The position numbers and the translations under genes were made by a program. A stretch of 45,278 nt of DNA from assembly GCA_002507565.1 (NCBI GenBank), contig MOXJ01000021.1, positions 1 to 45,278 on the forward strand, read 5' to 3'. The notes below the pieces were generated by a model that made no database searches, was not told where the DNA came from, and saw only the letters and a list, made by a program, of their open reading frames with translations. Shown in pieces: positions 32,731 to 41,169 of the stretch (position 1 is its first letter; every line of letters begins with the position of its first letter). Source of the DNA: Candidatus Reconcilbacillus cellulovorans. GTDB lineage: Bacteria; Bacillota; Bacilli; Paenibacillales; Reconciliibacillaceae.

Positions 32731-34847
32731 AGACGGTCTATCGCATCGGCGGGCTCGACTGCGCGGGGTGTGCTGCCAAGTTCGAACAGCGCGTCAACGC
32801 TTTGCCGGGCGTCGTCCGCGCGCACGTCGATTTCGCCGCGGCGACGCTGACGGTCGAAGGCACCGCCTCGATCGAAGATCTGGCGCGTGTTGCGGCGTCC
32901 GACGGGTTGCGGCTGAACCCGCAGCAAACAAACGGTGATCGCCGGTCGGACCGTCCGAGGGCGGCCGGCGTTCGCGTCTGGCTGCGGCCGGCCGTCGCCG
33001 CCATGTTTTTGGCCGTCGGTTGGACCCTTGGCGAATGGCGCGGCGAATCGTCGGCTGCGGCCGCTATTCCGCTCGCGTTGGCGATCGCCGTCGGCGGCGG
33101 CGCGATGCTCGCCCGCGGCGTCCGCAGCCTTATGCGGCTGCGTTTTAACATGAACGCCCTGATGACGATGGCCGTGGCGGGTGCCGCCGCGATCGGAGAA
33201 TGGAGGGAAGGAGCGACGATCGTGCTGCTCTTTTCTGCGGCGGAAGCGCTGGAATCGTGGTCGGTCCGCTCGGCGCGCCGCTCCGTCCGTGAGCTGGCGG
33301 AATCGTTGCCCGCCGAAGCGACCGTCGTCCGAGACGGCGCCACCGTCCGAGTGCCGGTCGACGACCTGCGGCCCGGCGACATCGCCGTCGTGAAGCCCGG
33401 TGAAAAAATTCCGGTCGACGGCGTCGTCCGCTCCGGAGCATCGACCGTCCTGCAAGCGGCGGTGACCGGTGAATCGGCGCCCGCTCCGAAGTCGCCGGGC
33501 GATTCCGTCTATGCGGGCACGGTCAACCTGGACGGTCGGCTGGAGATCGAGGCAACCAAACGGCCGGACGAATCCGTCGTGGCCGGCATCGTCCGGCTCG
33601 TCGAGCGCGCACAGGCGGACAAGCCGCCCGTGCAGACGTTGATCGAATCGTTCGCCACCGTTTACACGCCCGTCGTCGTCGCGACGTCCGCGCTTGTCGC
33701 CTTCGTTCCTCCGATCGCTTTCGGCGGATTGTGGACGGAGTGGCTTTACCGCGGACTGGTGCTACTCGTCGTCGCCTGCCCATGCGCGCTCGTGCTGTCG
33801 ACGCCGGTGGCGGTCGTCTCGGCGCTCGGCCGGGCGGCACGCGACGGCGTATTCATCAAAGCCGGCAAACATCTGGAGACGCTTGCCCGCGTACGGACGG
33901 TCGTTTTCGACAAGACCGGCACACTGACGCAAGGGTACCCGGAAGTCGTCGAGTGGGCGCATTTCGGCGGGCCCGACGCAGAGACGTGTTGGAGAATACT
34001 GGAATCCATCGAGCGCGACGCCGGTCATCCGCTGGCCGACGCGATCGCCCGCAAAGCCGCCGAATACATCGCTCCCCTTTCGGCCGCACCTTTACACGTC
34101 GAACAGGTAACGTCCGTCCCCGGCCGGGGCGTCGTCGCCGTCGCGGACGGCGTCCGCTGCCTCGTCGGCCATGTCCGGCTGTTTGAAGAAAACGGCCCGA
34201 TCCCGGACGACGTGCGCGCCCGAATCGACCGGTTCGAGCGCGAAAAAATGTCGGTAGTGCTGTTCGGCGACGGACAGAACGTTTGGATGGCGCTCGGCAT
34301 TTCCGACCGCGTCCGTCCGGAAAGCCACCGCGCAATCGAAGAACTGCGAAAGGCTGGCGTCGGCCGTATCGCCGTATTGACCGGCGACAACCGGCAGGCG
34401 GCGCTGTCGCTGGCCCGCAGTCTCGGCGTCGACGATGTCCGCGCAGAACTCCTGCCGGCCGACAAACTTCGCCTGGTCGGCGAATGGCGCGCAGACGGCC
34501 CGGTGATGATGGTCGGCGACGGCGTCAACGACGCACCGGCGCTCGCCTCGGCGGACATCGGCGTCGCCATGGGTCGTGGTGGCGCGGACCTCGCGGCGGA
34601 AGCCGCCGACATCGTGCTGGCGGACGACGACCTGACCGCCGCGGCAGCCCTCGTGCGGCTCGGCCGAAGAACGGTCCGCGTCATCCGCCAAAACGTCGCG
34701 CTGGCGCTTGGACTCAAGGCCGCTGCCTTCGCGCTGGCGCCGTTCGGTCGCCTGACCATGTGGCTCGCCGTCGTCGCCGACATGGGCGCGACGCTGCTCG
34801 TCACGCTCAACGCCTTGCGGCTGGCGCGCGCGCCGGTCGGACGCTGA
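32727..34847 (+). CDS. cadA: P1B-type heavy-metal (Cd/Zn/Pb) efflux ATPase
   Basis: A 706-aa P-type ATPase. Order: one HMA domain with C12-x2-C15 in GLDCAGC; membrane helices; actuator loop TGES (about 247-250); transport-site CPC at 351-353; phosphorylation Asp395 in DKTGTL; HP locus in AGHPLADA; hinge GDGVNDAPAL. The CPC plus GLDCAGC pattern fits the CadA/ZntA subgroup exporting Cd, Zn and Pb. It is shorter than some CadA with two HMA domains. Coupled to cadC by a 4-nt overlap. Confidence 0.94.
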   Translation: MKTVYRIGGLDCAGCAAKFEQRVNALPGVVRAHVDFAAATLTVEGTASIEDLARVAASDGLRLNPQQTNGDRRSDRPRAAGVRVWLRPAVAAMFLAVGWTLGEWRGESSAAAAIPLALAIAVGGGAMLARGVRSLMRLRFNMNALMTMAVAGAAAIGEWREGATIVLLFSAAEALESWSVRSARRSVRELAESLPAEATVVRDGATVRVPVDDLRPGDIAVVKPGEKIPVDGVVRSGASTVLQAAVTGESAPAPKSPGDSVYAGTVNLDGRLEIEATKRPDESVVAGIVRLVERAQADKPPVQTLIESFATVYTPVVVATSALVAFVPPIAFGGLWTEWLYRGLVLLVVACPCALVLSTPVAVVSALGRAARDGVFIKAGKHLETLARVRTVVFDKTGTLTQGYPEVVEWAHFGGPDAETCWRILESIERDAGHPLADAIARKAAEYIAPLSAAPLHVEQVTSVPGRGVVAVADGVRCLVGHVRLFEENGPIPDDVRARIDRFEREKMSVVLFGDGQNVWMALGISDRVRPESHRAIEELRKAGVGRIAVLTGDNRQAALSLARSLGVDDVRAELLPADKLRLVGEWRADGPVMMVGDGVNDAPALASADIGVAMGRGGADLAAEAADIVLADDDLTAAAALVRLGRRTVRVIRQNVALALGLKAAAFALAPFGRLTMWLAVVADMGATLLVTLNALRLARAPVGR

Positions 34848-34892
34848 AAAACGGATCGAACGCCGTCCGGCTAAGGCCGCAACCGCTTCCCG

Positions 34893-35177
34893 TCATGTCG
34901 TGCCGTCCGCAGCGATGAATCGAAATCCATCGATCCGCGCTTCCGCGTCGCGAAACAGCTCCAGCCACGCGTCCAGCCGCCCGCCGAGCGCCCGCCGCGA
35001 CGCCTCAACGTGCGTCCAGACGATTTCGAGCGGCATCGGCGCCCATCCCGTCAGACCGTCCCACAGTGCGTCGAGATTGCGGCCGTAATAATCGGGGAAA
35101 CCGAGTTCGCGCGCCAGCAAGTCGTGCAAATCGTCTTCGCCCGCGATCGTCCGGCCGTCGATGACGACGCGCTTCAT
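34893..35177 (-). CDS. barstar-family ribonuclease inhibitor
   Basis: A 94-aa cytoplasmic inhibitor of barnase-type ribonucleases. Family features: VVIDGRTIAGEDDLHDLLARELGFPDYYGRNLDALWDGLTGW, where the Tyr-Gly-Arg-Asn-Leu-Asp-Ala-Leu-Trp-Asp segment is the barnase-binding helix. It starts inside the end of the barnase gene (ATGA overlap), the classic toxin-immunity arrangement that keeps inhibitor supply tied to enzyme synthesis. Last gene of a five-gene minus-strand string. Confidence 0.93.
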   Translation of the reverse strand: MKRVVIDGRTIAGEDDLHDLLARELGFPDYYGRNLDALWDGLTGWAPMPLEIVWTHVEASRRALGGRLDAWLELFRDAEARIDGFRFIAADGTT

Positions 35178-35731
35178 CGCCGCTCGACGCTCCTTTCGCC
35201 GCCGCCTCCTGAGTCGCCGCCGGTCGATGCGCCCGCCGCGCCACTGTTTTCGAAGCCCGCCATCGGCTCAAACGTTTGGTAATGGTCAGTCGTTTTGTAA
35301 ATCAGTCCGTCGTTTGAAAACACGATCCTCTTCGGTCCGCGCGGCCCTCCGCGGTAATCGATGTCCGCCTCGTACCAGATGCGCCCGGGCTTATCCGGCA
35401 GCTTCCGCTCGCGGTTTTCAAACACGTCGCCGCCGATGCTTTTGCACGGCGCCACCTCGTGCAGGTTGCCTTTCGCCGGGTCCCAGCCGAGACGCCGCGC
35501 TTCGGCTTTCGTGATGAAATTGTCCGGCAACCGTCCGTACCGACGGATATAGTCGGCGACTTCCTCGAAGCTCGTTAAAGGCTTCGAACCGTCCGGGCAA
35601 ACGGCCGCTCCTTTCGGAGCGGAGCCGGTTTTCCCCGCAAAGGGCGAAACTCCGCATCCGGAAACGACAAGCGCAAGAACGGCGAAAACGATCAGCCGCG
35701 CCGCAAGTTTTCCAACACGACGGACACGCAT
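35174..35731 (-). CDS. barnase-type ribonuclease with lipoprotein signal
   Basis: A 185-aa extracellular guanyl-preferring RNase. The catalytic part (about 52-157) closely follows barnase: GNLHEVAPCKSIGGDVFENRE, then Glu121 in EADIDYRGG, Arg135 and His150 in KTTDHYQTF, equivalent to barnase Glu73, Arg87 and His102. The export signal ends LVVSGC (lipobox, Cys26), so the enzyme should be lipid-anchored rather than released, which is unlike classical barnase. Two further Cys (45 and 96) may form a disulphide. A Gly/Ser-rich tail follows the domain. The start could be the ATG at 35731 or 35734; GGGAG is upstream of both. Confidence 0.9.
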   Translation of the reverse strand: MRVRRVGKLAARLIVFAVLALVVSGCGVSPFAGKTGSAPKGAAVCPDGSKPLTSFEEVADYIRRYGRLPDNFITKAEARRLGWDPAKGNLHEVAPCKSIGGDVFENRERKLPDKPGRIWYEADIDYRGGPRGPKRIVFSNDGLIYKTTDHYQTFEPMAGFENSGAAGASTGGDSGGGGERSVERR

Positions 35732-35753
35732 CATCCCACTCCCTTTCAGTCTC

Positions 35754-36842
35754 TCAGCCGCAAACGCCGTCGATTTCCCGGGAAATGAGCGCTGCGTTGA
35801 CGACATTCGTCGGCCTTCCCGCTAAAAACGCCTCGACGTTCGCGGCCGCCGCGTCCATCAGACGCCGGCGCGCCTCACGCGTCGCCCAGGCGACATGCGG
35901 CGTCACGACGCAACGCGGCGCGTTCAGAAGCGGATGATCGGGACCAGGCGGTTCGACCGAAAGCACGTCGAGGCCCGCGCCGGCGATCCGGCCTTCGTGC
36001 AACGCTGCGGCCAGATCCCGTTCGTTCACGAGCGCTCCCCGCGCCGTATTGATCAAGTATGCCGTCGGCTTCATGCGCTCCAGTCGGTCCGCGTCGATCA
36101 GCCCGCGCGTCTCCGACGTCAGCGGGCAATGCAGGCTGACGACGTCCGACTCGGCCAACAGCTCGTCCAGCGGAACGCGCAACACACAAGGGCCGATATC
36201 TGTTCCGCTCCGGCCGATCGCTTCTTGGCCGCCGTCGATGCCGCGATCCTCCGATCCGGAACGGACGGCCGGACGCGACGATTCCCGTGCAGCCGCGATC
36301 ACCCGCATGCCGAACGCTTCGGCGATCGCCGCGACGCGCCTGCCAATCCGGCCGAAGCCGACGATGCCCATCGTTTTTCCTTCCAGCTCGACGAGCGGCG
36401 CCTTCATCAGACACCAGTCCGGCCCGCGCGTCCACTCGCCCGACCGGACCGCAGCGTCGTGCAACCCGACGCGGTTGACGAGCTCTAACAAGAGGGCGAA
36501 CGTCGCCTGCGCGACCGACGCCGTCCCGTAATCCGGCACGTTCGCGACCGGCACACCGCGCGCCGCCGCGGCGCGCACGTCGACGACGTCGTAACCCGTC
36601 GCCAGGACGCCGACAAATTTCAGCCGCGGCAGATGCGCCAACGTTTCCGCCGAAAGCGGCGTCTTGTTGGTCAACACCACGTCGGCCTCTTTCGCGCGCT
36701 CGACGATCCGGTCCGCCGGCGTTCGGTCGTAAACGGTCAAACGACCGAGATCGGCCAGCCGTTTCCACGACAAGTCGCCTGGATTCAGCGCAAAACCGTC
36801 CAGTACGACGATGTTCGGTTTGATCACCGTGGACAGCGACAT
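35754..36842 (-). CDS. D-2-hydroxyacid dehydrogenase (hydroxypyruvate/glycerate reductase type)
   Basis: A 362-aa NAD(P)-dependent reductase of 2-oxoacids. Catalytic Arg in NTARGALV, Glu in SVEPPGPDHPL and His in TPHVAWAT are intact; the cofactor loop is GFGRIGRRVA. The nearest classical activity is hydroxypyruvate/glyoxylate reductase, but substrate cannot be fixed. A segment of about 25 residues (RESSRPAVRSGSEDRG... IGPCVLRV) is inserted after the first Rossmann strands, where most relatives have a short loop. The ATG at 36842 follows AAGGAGGGGG. It lies 20 bp after the ABC permease and 22 bp before barnase, so it is in the same transcript. Confidence 0.88.
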   Translation of the reverse strand: MSLSTVIKPNIVVLDGFALNPGDLSWKRLADLGRLTVYDRTPADRIVERAKEADVVLTNKTPLSAETLAHLPRLKFVGVLATGYDVVDVRAAAARGVPVANVPDYGTASVAQATFALLLELVNRVGLHDAAVRSGEWTRGPDWCLMKAPLVELEGKTMGIVGFGRIGRRVAAIAEAFGMRVIAAARESSRPAVRSGSEDRGIDGGQEAIGRSGTDIGPCVLRVPLDELLAESDVVSLHCPLTSETRGLIDADRLERMKPTAYLINTARGALVNERDLAAALHEGRIAGAGLDVLSVEPPGPDHPLLNAPRCVVTPHVAWATREARRRLMDAAAANVEAFLAGRPTNVVNAALISREIDGVCG

Positions 36843-36862
36843 ACCGGCCGCCACCCCCTCCT

Positions 36863-37966
36863 TCACTCCCATCGGAACGTCCTGCCGGCGACTGCAAATG
36901 AAACGAGCAGCCAGCACCCGAGCAGCGCCGCTTCCCGCCACGTGTCCCCCAGACCGGCGCCGACGTTCATCACTTCCCGCAGCGCCGTCGCCAGCGGAGC
37001 AAGCGGCAGCGCGTTCACGACCGGTTGGAACCATTCCGGCATGTCGCTGACCGGGAAAAACACGCCGCCGAGAAACATCATCGGGAGTGACACCACGCCG
37101 GCGATCGGCCCGGCGCTTTCCGGCGTTTTCGCGACCCCCGCGATGATGAACCCGATGGCCATAAACGTCAGCGTGCCGAGCACGACGTAAAACAATACCG
37201 TCGCCCACGACCCGCGCACTTCCGTGCCGAATACGAGCCGGCCCAAGAGCAGCACGACGACGGCCTGCACGCCGTTCAACAACAGCCTGGCCGTGATTTG
37301 CGCCGATATGAACGTCTCGGCCGACAGCGGCGTACTCCGCATGCGGCGCAGGACGCCGCGCTCCCGCCACGACGCGATCTGCCCCGCGACGCCGTTGATG
37401 TTGTTCGACATGATCATCATGGCGACGATACCGGGAACGAGAAAGTCGATGTAGCGCACGCGCACCGCCCGCACGCCTTCCGGCCGGACGACGACCGCCG
37501 GGCGGTAGCCGGTCGCCGCCTTGCTGATCCCGTCGACCGCCTGGCCGACGGCCGCGATCGCCAGTTGCGACACGTTTTGATTGGTTTCGTCATACAAAAT
37601 AAGGAGCTGCGCCGGCCCCGAGCTTTTTCCCCGTAATGCCTGTTCCAAAGCGGCGCCGTACCCCGACGGCACGACGACGACGAGCTGCGCGTCGCCGCGC
37701 CTGACCGCCTTTTCCGCCTCCGCGCGGTCGGACGCCGGCTTGAGCTTAAGTGAAGGATACCGGCTCAACGCTTCCGCCACCTGCTTCGACGCGTCCGTCC
37801 GGTCCTCGTCGACCAGGAGCCCTTCGATCCGGACGCCGCCGTCGCCCATGAACGCACCGAATACGCCCATAAACAAAAGCGGAAAAAACAACGACCAGAA
37901 CAACACCTGTCGGTTGCGGACGAACAACCGGAGCTGCGCCAGCGTCAGCTGCCAATATGCCCTCAC
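36863..37966 (-). CDS. ABC-2 type transporter permease
   Basis: A 367-aa membrane subunit of an ABC-2 exporter. One N-terminal membrane segment (about 17-35) is followed by an extracytoplasmic domain (about 40-190) and five more segments, the common ABC2_membrane_3 layout. The GTG at 37966 overlaps the ATPase stop (GTGA) and is preceded by AAGGGGGC. Substrate unknown; drug, lipid or peptide export are all possible. The ATP-binding partner is the gene directly upstream. Confidence 0.88.
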   Translation of the reverse strand: MRAYWQLTLAQLRLFVRNRQVLFWSLFFPLLFMGVFGAFMGDGGVRIEGLLVDEDRTDASKQVAEALSRYPSLKLKPASDRAEAEKAVRRGDAQLVVVVPSGYGAALEQALRGKSSGPAQLLILYDETNQNVSQLAIAAVGQAVDGISKAATGYRPAVVVRPEGVRAVRVRYIDFLVPGIVAMMIMSNNINGVAGQIASWRERGVLRRMRSTPLSAETFISAQITARLLLNGVQAVVVLLLGRLVFGTEVRGSWATVLFYVVLGTLTFMAIGFIIAGVAKTPESAGPIAGVVSLPMMFLGGVFFPVSDMPEWFQPVVNALPLAPLATALREVMNVGAGLGDTWREAALLGCWLLVSFAVAGRTFRWE

Positions 37967-38925
37967 GGTTCCCGCAGCCCCCTTCCGGTCAAATGAAGAA
38001 AAACGTCTTCCAGCGTCGCCGTCCGCGTCGCCAGTTCGCGGAGCGCAAAGCCGTTTTCCGCGCTCCAGCGGACGAGCGCCGCCAGCGTCTCCTCCAACCG
38101 ATCGGTGTAGAGCACGAACAGGCCGTCGCGTCGGATGACTCGCGTTACGCCGTCGATCCGCGCAAGATGCTCCTCCGCGGACGCTTCCGTCTCCGCAACG
38201 GCTTCCCCGGCCGGCAGCCGGAACTCGACGGCGCTGTCGAACCGCAACATGCGCACGAGCGCGCGCGGCGTATCGAGCGCGATGACGCGGCCGCGGTCCA
38301 TCAGACAAATCCGGTCGCACAGCGCCTCGGCTTCGTCCATGTAATGCGTCGACAGCACGACCGTCTTGCCGCGTTCCTTCAGCCTCCGGATGATGTCCCA
38401 CAGCGAACGCCTCGCCTGCGGATCAAGACCGGTCGTCGGCTCGTCGAGAAACACGACGGCCGGGTCGTTGACGAGCGCCAGCGCGATCGCCAACCGCTGC
38501 TTCTGCCCGCCCGACAAATGTTTGACGCGGTCGCGCCGTTTCTCCGTCAGCATGACGTCTTCCAAAAGCGGCCCGATCGGCACCGCTTTCCGGTAAAAAC
38601 TGGCGTACAGCCGCACGATTTCTTCGACCGTCAACAATTCGAACAGCGACGTCAGCTGAAGCTGAACGCCGATCACCTCTTTGACCCGGCGCAAATCGCG
38701 GCGGACATCGAATCCAGCGATGCGCGCCGTTCCTTCGTCAGGCGTGCGCAGACCTTCCAGCATTTCCATCGTCGTCGTTTTGCCCGCGCCGTTCGGGCCG
38801 AGCAGCCCGAACACTTCCCCCGGCCGCACGGCGAACGACACCCCGTCGACCGCGCGCAGATCGCCGTACCGCTTGACCAGCCCTTCGGCCTCGATGACGG
38901 CCGTCGCCGTATCGGTCGCAGCCAA
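37963..38925 (-). CDS. ABC-2 type transporter ATP-binding protein
   Basis: A 320-aa ATPase of the DrrA/CcmA-like group. Walker A GPNGAGKTT, signature LSGGQKQR, Walker B VVFLDEPTTGLDP, switch His STHYMDEAE, and a C-terminal extension ending EDVFLHLTGRGLREP that is typical of DrrA-type exporters. The start is uncertain: the TTG at 38925 follows AAAAGGGGTGGGGG, and the GTG at 38934 is an alternative. It is the first gene of the five-gene string (ATPase, permease, dehydrogenase, barnase, barstar). Confidence 0.9.
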   Translation of the reverse strand: MAATDTATAVIEAEGLVKRYGDLRAVDGVSFAVRPGEVFGLLGPNGAGKTTTMEMLEGLRTPDEGTARIAGFDVRRDLRRVKEVIGVQLQLTSLFELLTVEEIVRLYASFYRKAVPIGPLLEDVMLTEKRRDRVKHLSGGQKQRLAIALALVNDPAVVFLDEPTTGLDPQARRSLWDIIRRLKERGKTVVLSTHYMDEAEALCDRICLMDRGRVIALDTPRALVRMLRFDSAVEFRLPAGEAVAETEASAEEHLARIDGVTRVIRRDGLFVLYTDRLEETLAALVRWSAENGFALRELATRTATLEDVFLHLTGRGLREP

Positions 38926-39147
38926 CGCCCCCACCCCTTTTCTTCGCCGTCGTGTTTCCGGCGCATCGCATCTTTGCCCGAAGCATGCGGCCCTGTGCCG
39001 GTGCAAATTTTCGGCACCGATTCCGATTGTACCAGAATCGCGGAATCCGGTCCAAAACGGACGGCTTCACGACCGTCTTGCCGATGCGGACGGTTCTCCG
39101 CTAAACTGAAACCGAACGCCATCATCCGAAAAAAGAGGTGTCCCTCC

Positions 39148-39588
39148 GTGCGTCTGCTGACGACCGGCTATGAGGGTGAAAACGTCGAAGCGTGGATCGC
39201 CCGCCTCCGCTCCGCCGGCGTGACGCTCGTCGTCGATGTGCGGGAACGGACGGCCAGCCGGAAAAAAGGCTTTTCCAAAAACACCCTGCAATCGTTGCTC
39301 GCCGCGCAGGGCATCCGCTACGTCCATCTGCCGCAGCTCGGGACGCCGCCGGACATGCGCCGTCGGTACCATCAAGACCGCGACGTCGACGCCTTCATGC
39401 ACCGGTTTGAGGCATACCTCGACGACCAGGAAGACGCATTGCGGGAGCTTTCCCGGATCGTCGAAGGCGAGACCGCCTGCCTGGTCTGTTTCGAGCGCGA
39501 TCCCCGGCTGTGTCACCGGTGGACGATCGCGCGCCGGCTTGAAAAGTTGGAACCGGGCAAATGGGAAATCGTACATCTGCAGCCTTAA
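39148..39588 (+). CDS. DUF488 family protein
   Basis: A 146-aa soluble protein of the DUF488 family: TTGYEGENVEAWIARL at the N-terminus, LVVDVRERTASRKKGFSK, YVHLPQLGTP and a C-terminal CLVCFERDPRLCHRWTIARRL, with the conserved Cys-x-x-x-Asp and Cys-His elements. Family members are widespread and uncharacterised; a nucleic-acid role has been suggested. The GTG at 39148 has AAGAGGTG 7 nt upstream. The gene is monocistronic, divergent from the ABC transporter operon. Confidence 0.85.
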   Translation: MRLLTTGYEGENVEAWIARLRSAGVTLVVDVRERTASRKKGFSKNTLQSLLAAQGIRYVHLPQLGTPPDMRRRYHQDRDVDAFMHRFEAYLDDQEDALRELSRIVEGETACLVCFERDPRLCHRWTIARRLEKLEPGKWEIVHLQP

Positions 39589-39767
39589 TCCTTAATTCAT
39601 AAATGTTGTGAACGGAAGCACCGTTCGGCGACGGTCTTATCTTCGCGTTCTCTTATCTTCGCATTCCTTGCCGGAACCGAAAAGAATGGACCCGCGCCGG
39701 ACGGTGCTTTTTGTTCGCCGGCGGCCGCCGTTTTCCGTCGTCGACCGCCCCCAATCCCGCCACGACC

Positions 39768-39909
39768 GCAGGTACATCAAGAGGAGAAGCGTGCGTTGGC
39801 GAAGAAGCTGTTGTCGCGCGGGAGGTCGGCGGAAGAGGTGGCGGAGCTGACGGAGTTGTCGATCGACGAAGTGCGGCGGTTGAACGACGGGCGGAAAGGC
39901 AACCCGTGA
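39768..39909 (+). pseudogene. C-terminal remnant of an Rpn/PD-(D/E)XK transposase-like nuclease gene
   Basis: The frame ending at 39907-39909 reads EEKRALAKKLLSRGRSAEEV, then AELTELSIDEVRRLNDG, ending GNP. This is the tail typical of recombination-promoting nuclease (Rpn, PDDEXK_2) proteins, with their helical AKKLLxxGxSxExVAxLTxLSxxEVxxL pattern. The nuclease domain is absent and the frame upstream turns Pro-rich, so only a relic remains. It lies just before a tRNA gene. The rest of 39589-39767 holds an imperfect long-range inverted repeat (AAGCACCGT at 39616, ACGGTGCTT at 39701) and a 12-bp direct repeat (39635 and 39651), but no gene that I can support. Confidence 0.6.
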
Positions 39910-39949
39910 TCGACCGGAATGATTTTGAATGCAAAGCGACTGCGGGGTC

Positions 39950-39978
39950 TTTACAAACGCGCCCGACCCGGTTATAAT
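39950..39978 (+). promoter_or_regulatory. tRNA-Thr promoter
   Basis: TTTACA, 17 bp, perfect TATAAT, about 45 bp before the mature tRNA start. Confidence 0.8.
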
Positions 39979-40022
39979 GAAAAGGCGGACGCGGTCGTAA
40001 GAGTTCGACCGCACAGATACAT

Positions 40023-40095
40023 GCTGATGTAGCTCAGCTGGTAGAGCAACGCACTCGTAATGCGTAGGTCGGAGGTTCGATCCCTCTCATCAGCA
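40023..40095 (+). tRNA. trnT: tRNA-Thr (anticodon CGU)
   Basis: A 73-nt cloverleaf: acceptor stem GCTGATG/CATCAGC, D-arm GCTC...GAGC, anticodon stem ACGCA/TGCGT with loop CTCGTAA (anticodon CGT), variable loop AGGTC, T-arm GGAGG-TTCGATC-CCTCT and discriminator A. CCA is not encoded. It has its own promoter and terminator, so it is a single-gene unit reading ACG codons, which are common in this GC-rich genome. Confidence 0.95.
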
Positions 40096-40098
40096 TGA

Positions 40099-40143
40099 CG
40101 AACGGCACGGAGTTGCAAAGAAGCTCCGTGCCGTTCGTTTTTT
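40099..40143 (+). terminator. Rho-independent terminator of tRNA-Thr
   Basis: GAACGGCACGGAG/CTCCGTGCCGTTC, 13-bp stem with an 11-nt loop, then a T run. Confidence 0.92.
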
Positions 40144-40188
40144 GGGTTTCATTTTCATCGACATCGACGCGTTACGAACGCCCCCACT

Positions 40189-40231
40189 TGTGATCCCGAT
40201 CACAACCCTCCTTTCCCGAAACGTTTATACT
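40189..40231 (+). promoter_or_regulatory. Fnr box and promoter of the ric operon
   Basis: TGTGA-TCCCGA-TCACA at 40189-40204 and TATACT at 40226-40231. With the start 7 bp after the -10 box, the Fnr box is centred 41.5 bp upstream, the class II activation position, and replaces a normal -35. This predicts oxygen-limited induction of ric, ywiC and perhaps the hemerythrin gene. Confidence 0.8.
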
Positions 40232-40260
40232 GAAGACCAGACGAGAAAGGAGGACTTCCC

Positions 40261-41169
40261 ATGCCGAACCCGATCACTCCCCCGCCTAACCGGCCGGATG
40301 ACCCGACCGGGCGCAAACCGTTCACTGCAGCCGACACCGTCGGCGATATCGTCGCGCGCTTGCCGGAAGCGGCCGCCGTATTTCGCGAAGCCCGCATCGA
40401 CTATTGCTGCGGCGGTAAAAAAACGCTCGGCGAAGCCTTGCAGAAGCGCGGCCTCGACGTCCAACCGTTCCTCGACGAACTGAACCGCCTTCTGTCGGAG
40501 GCAACTTCGCCCGAAGACGGACGGCAGGCCGACTGGCGGACAGAACCGCTTTCTTGCCTCGTCGACCATATCGTTCGCCGACATCACGCGTACTTGGAAC
40601 ATGAACTTCCGGAACTCGCCGCGGCGGTCACGAAACTCTTGCGAGTCCACGGCGACGCTCATCCTGAACTCGCAGAGCTGCACCGGACGTTTCACGAGTT
40701 GAAGGCGGATCTCGAACAGCATCTGTTCACCGAAGAAAAACGGCTCTTTCCGCTCGTCCGCCGCGCCGAGTCTTCCGGCGACGCCGCACTGTATGCGGAA
40801 GCCGCCCGTCTGATCGACGAACTGGAACGCGACCACGAAAACGCCGGCCGCAAACTTGCCGAAATGCGCGACATTACCCGCGATTATCAGCTGCCGGCCG
40901 ACGCCTGCCGCACGTACGCCGACACCTTCGCCCGGCTGGACCGGCTGGAAGCGGACATGCACGAACATGTCCACCTGGAAAACAACGTGCTGTTTCCGCG
41001 CGTTCTTGCGGCGGCCGGCATCCGCACGGATGGCCACACGGCTGCCGGTGGATCGGGAGGCTCCTTCGCATCCAGACATCCCCACGCGTCCCCGAACGCC
41101 CGCGCCGCAGACGATACGACCGCAGCCCAGAAGGCCCGGCCGCCGGCTTTGGGCAGTGACACACCATGA
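40261..41169 (+). CDS. ric: iron-sulphur cluster repair di-iron protein (Ric/ScdA/YtfE)
   Basis: A 302-aa cytoplasmic protein that repairs Fe-S clusters damaged by NO or peroxide. The N-terminal ScdA_N domain (about 20-75) has the signature IDYCCGG (C49-C50). The C-terminal hemerythrin-like four-helix bundle (about 95-235) carries the di-iron ligands in DHIVRRHHAYL, HFHELKADLEQHLFTEEKRLFP, LERDHENAG and EHVHLENNVLFPR. After that comes a 60-residue low-complexity tail not needed for the fold. AAAGGAGG precedes the ATG at 40261. It overlaps ywiC by 4 nt. The Fnr box upstream fits a role during anaerobic or nitrate-respiring growth. Confidence 0.92.
   Translation: MPNPITPPPNRPDDPTGRKPFTAADTVGDIVARLPEAAAVFREARIDYCCGGKKTLGEALQKRGLDVQPFLDELNRLLSEATSPEDGRQADWRTEPLSCLVDHIVRRHHAYLEHELPELAAAVTKLLRVHGDAHPELAELHRTFHELKADLEQHLFTEEKRLFPLVRRAESSGDAALYAEAARLIDELERDHENAGRKLAEMRDITRDYQLPADACRTYADTFARLDRLEADMHEHVHLENNVLFPRVLAAAGIRTDGHTAAGGSGGSFASRHPHASPNARAADDTTAAQKARPPALGSDTP

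Noticed and set aside
37957-39588. long plus-strand frame through the ABC ATPase into DUF488
   Set aside because: Only the last 146 codons (from 39148) match a family and have a ribosome site. The rest is antisense to the ATPase.
39601-39710. long-loop inverted repeat (AAGCACCGT/ACGGTGCTT) as a terminator or MITE
   Set aside because: A 76-nt loop and only 9-bp arms, no target duplication and no second copy in the window.
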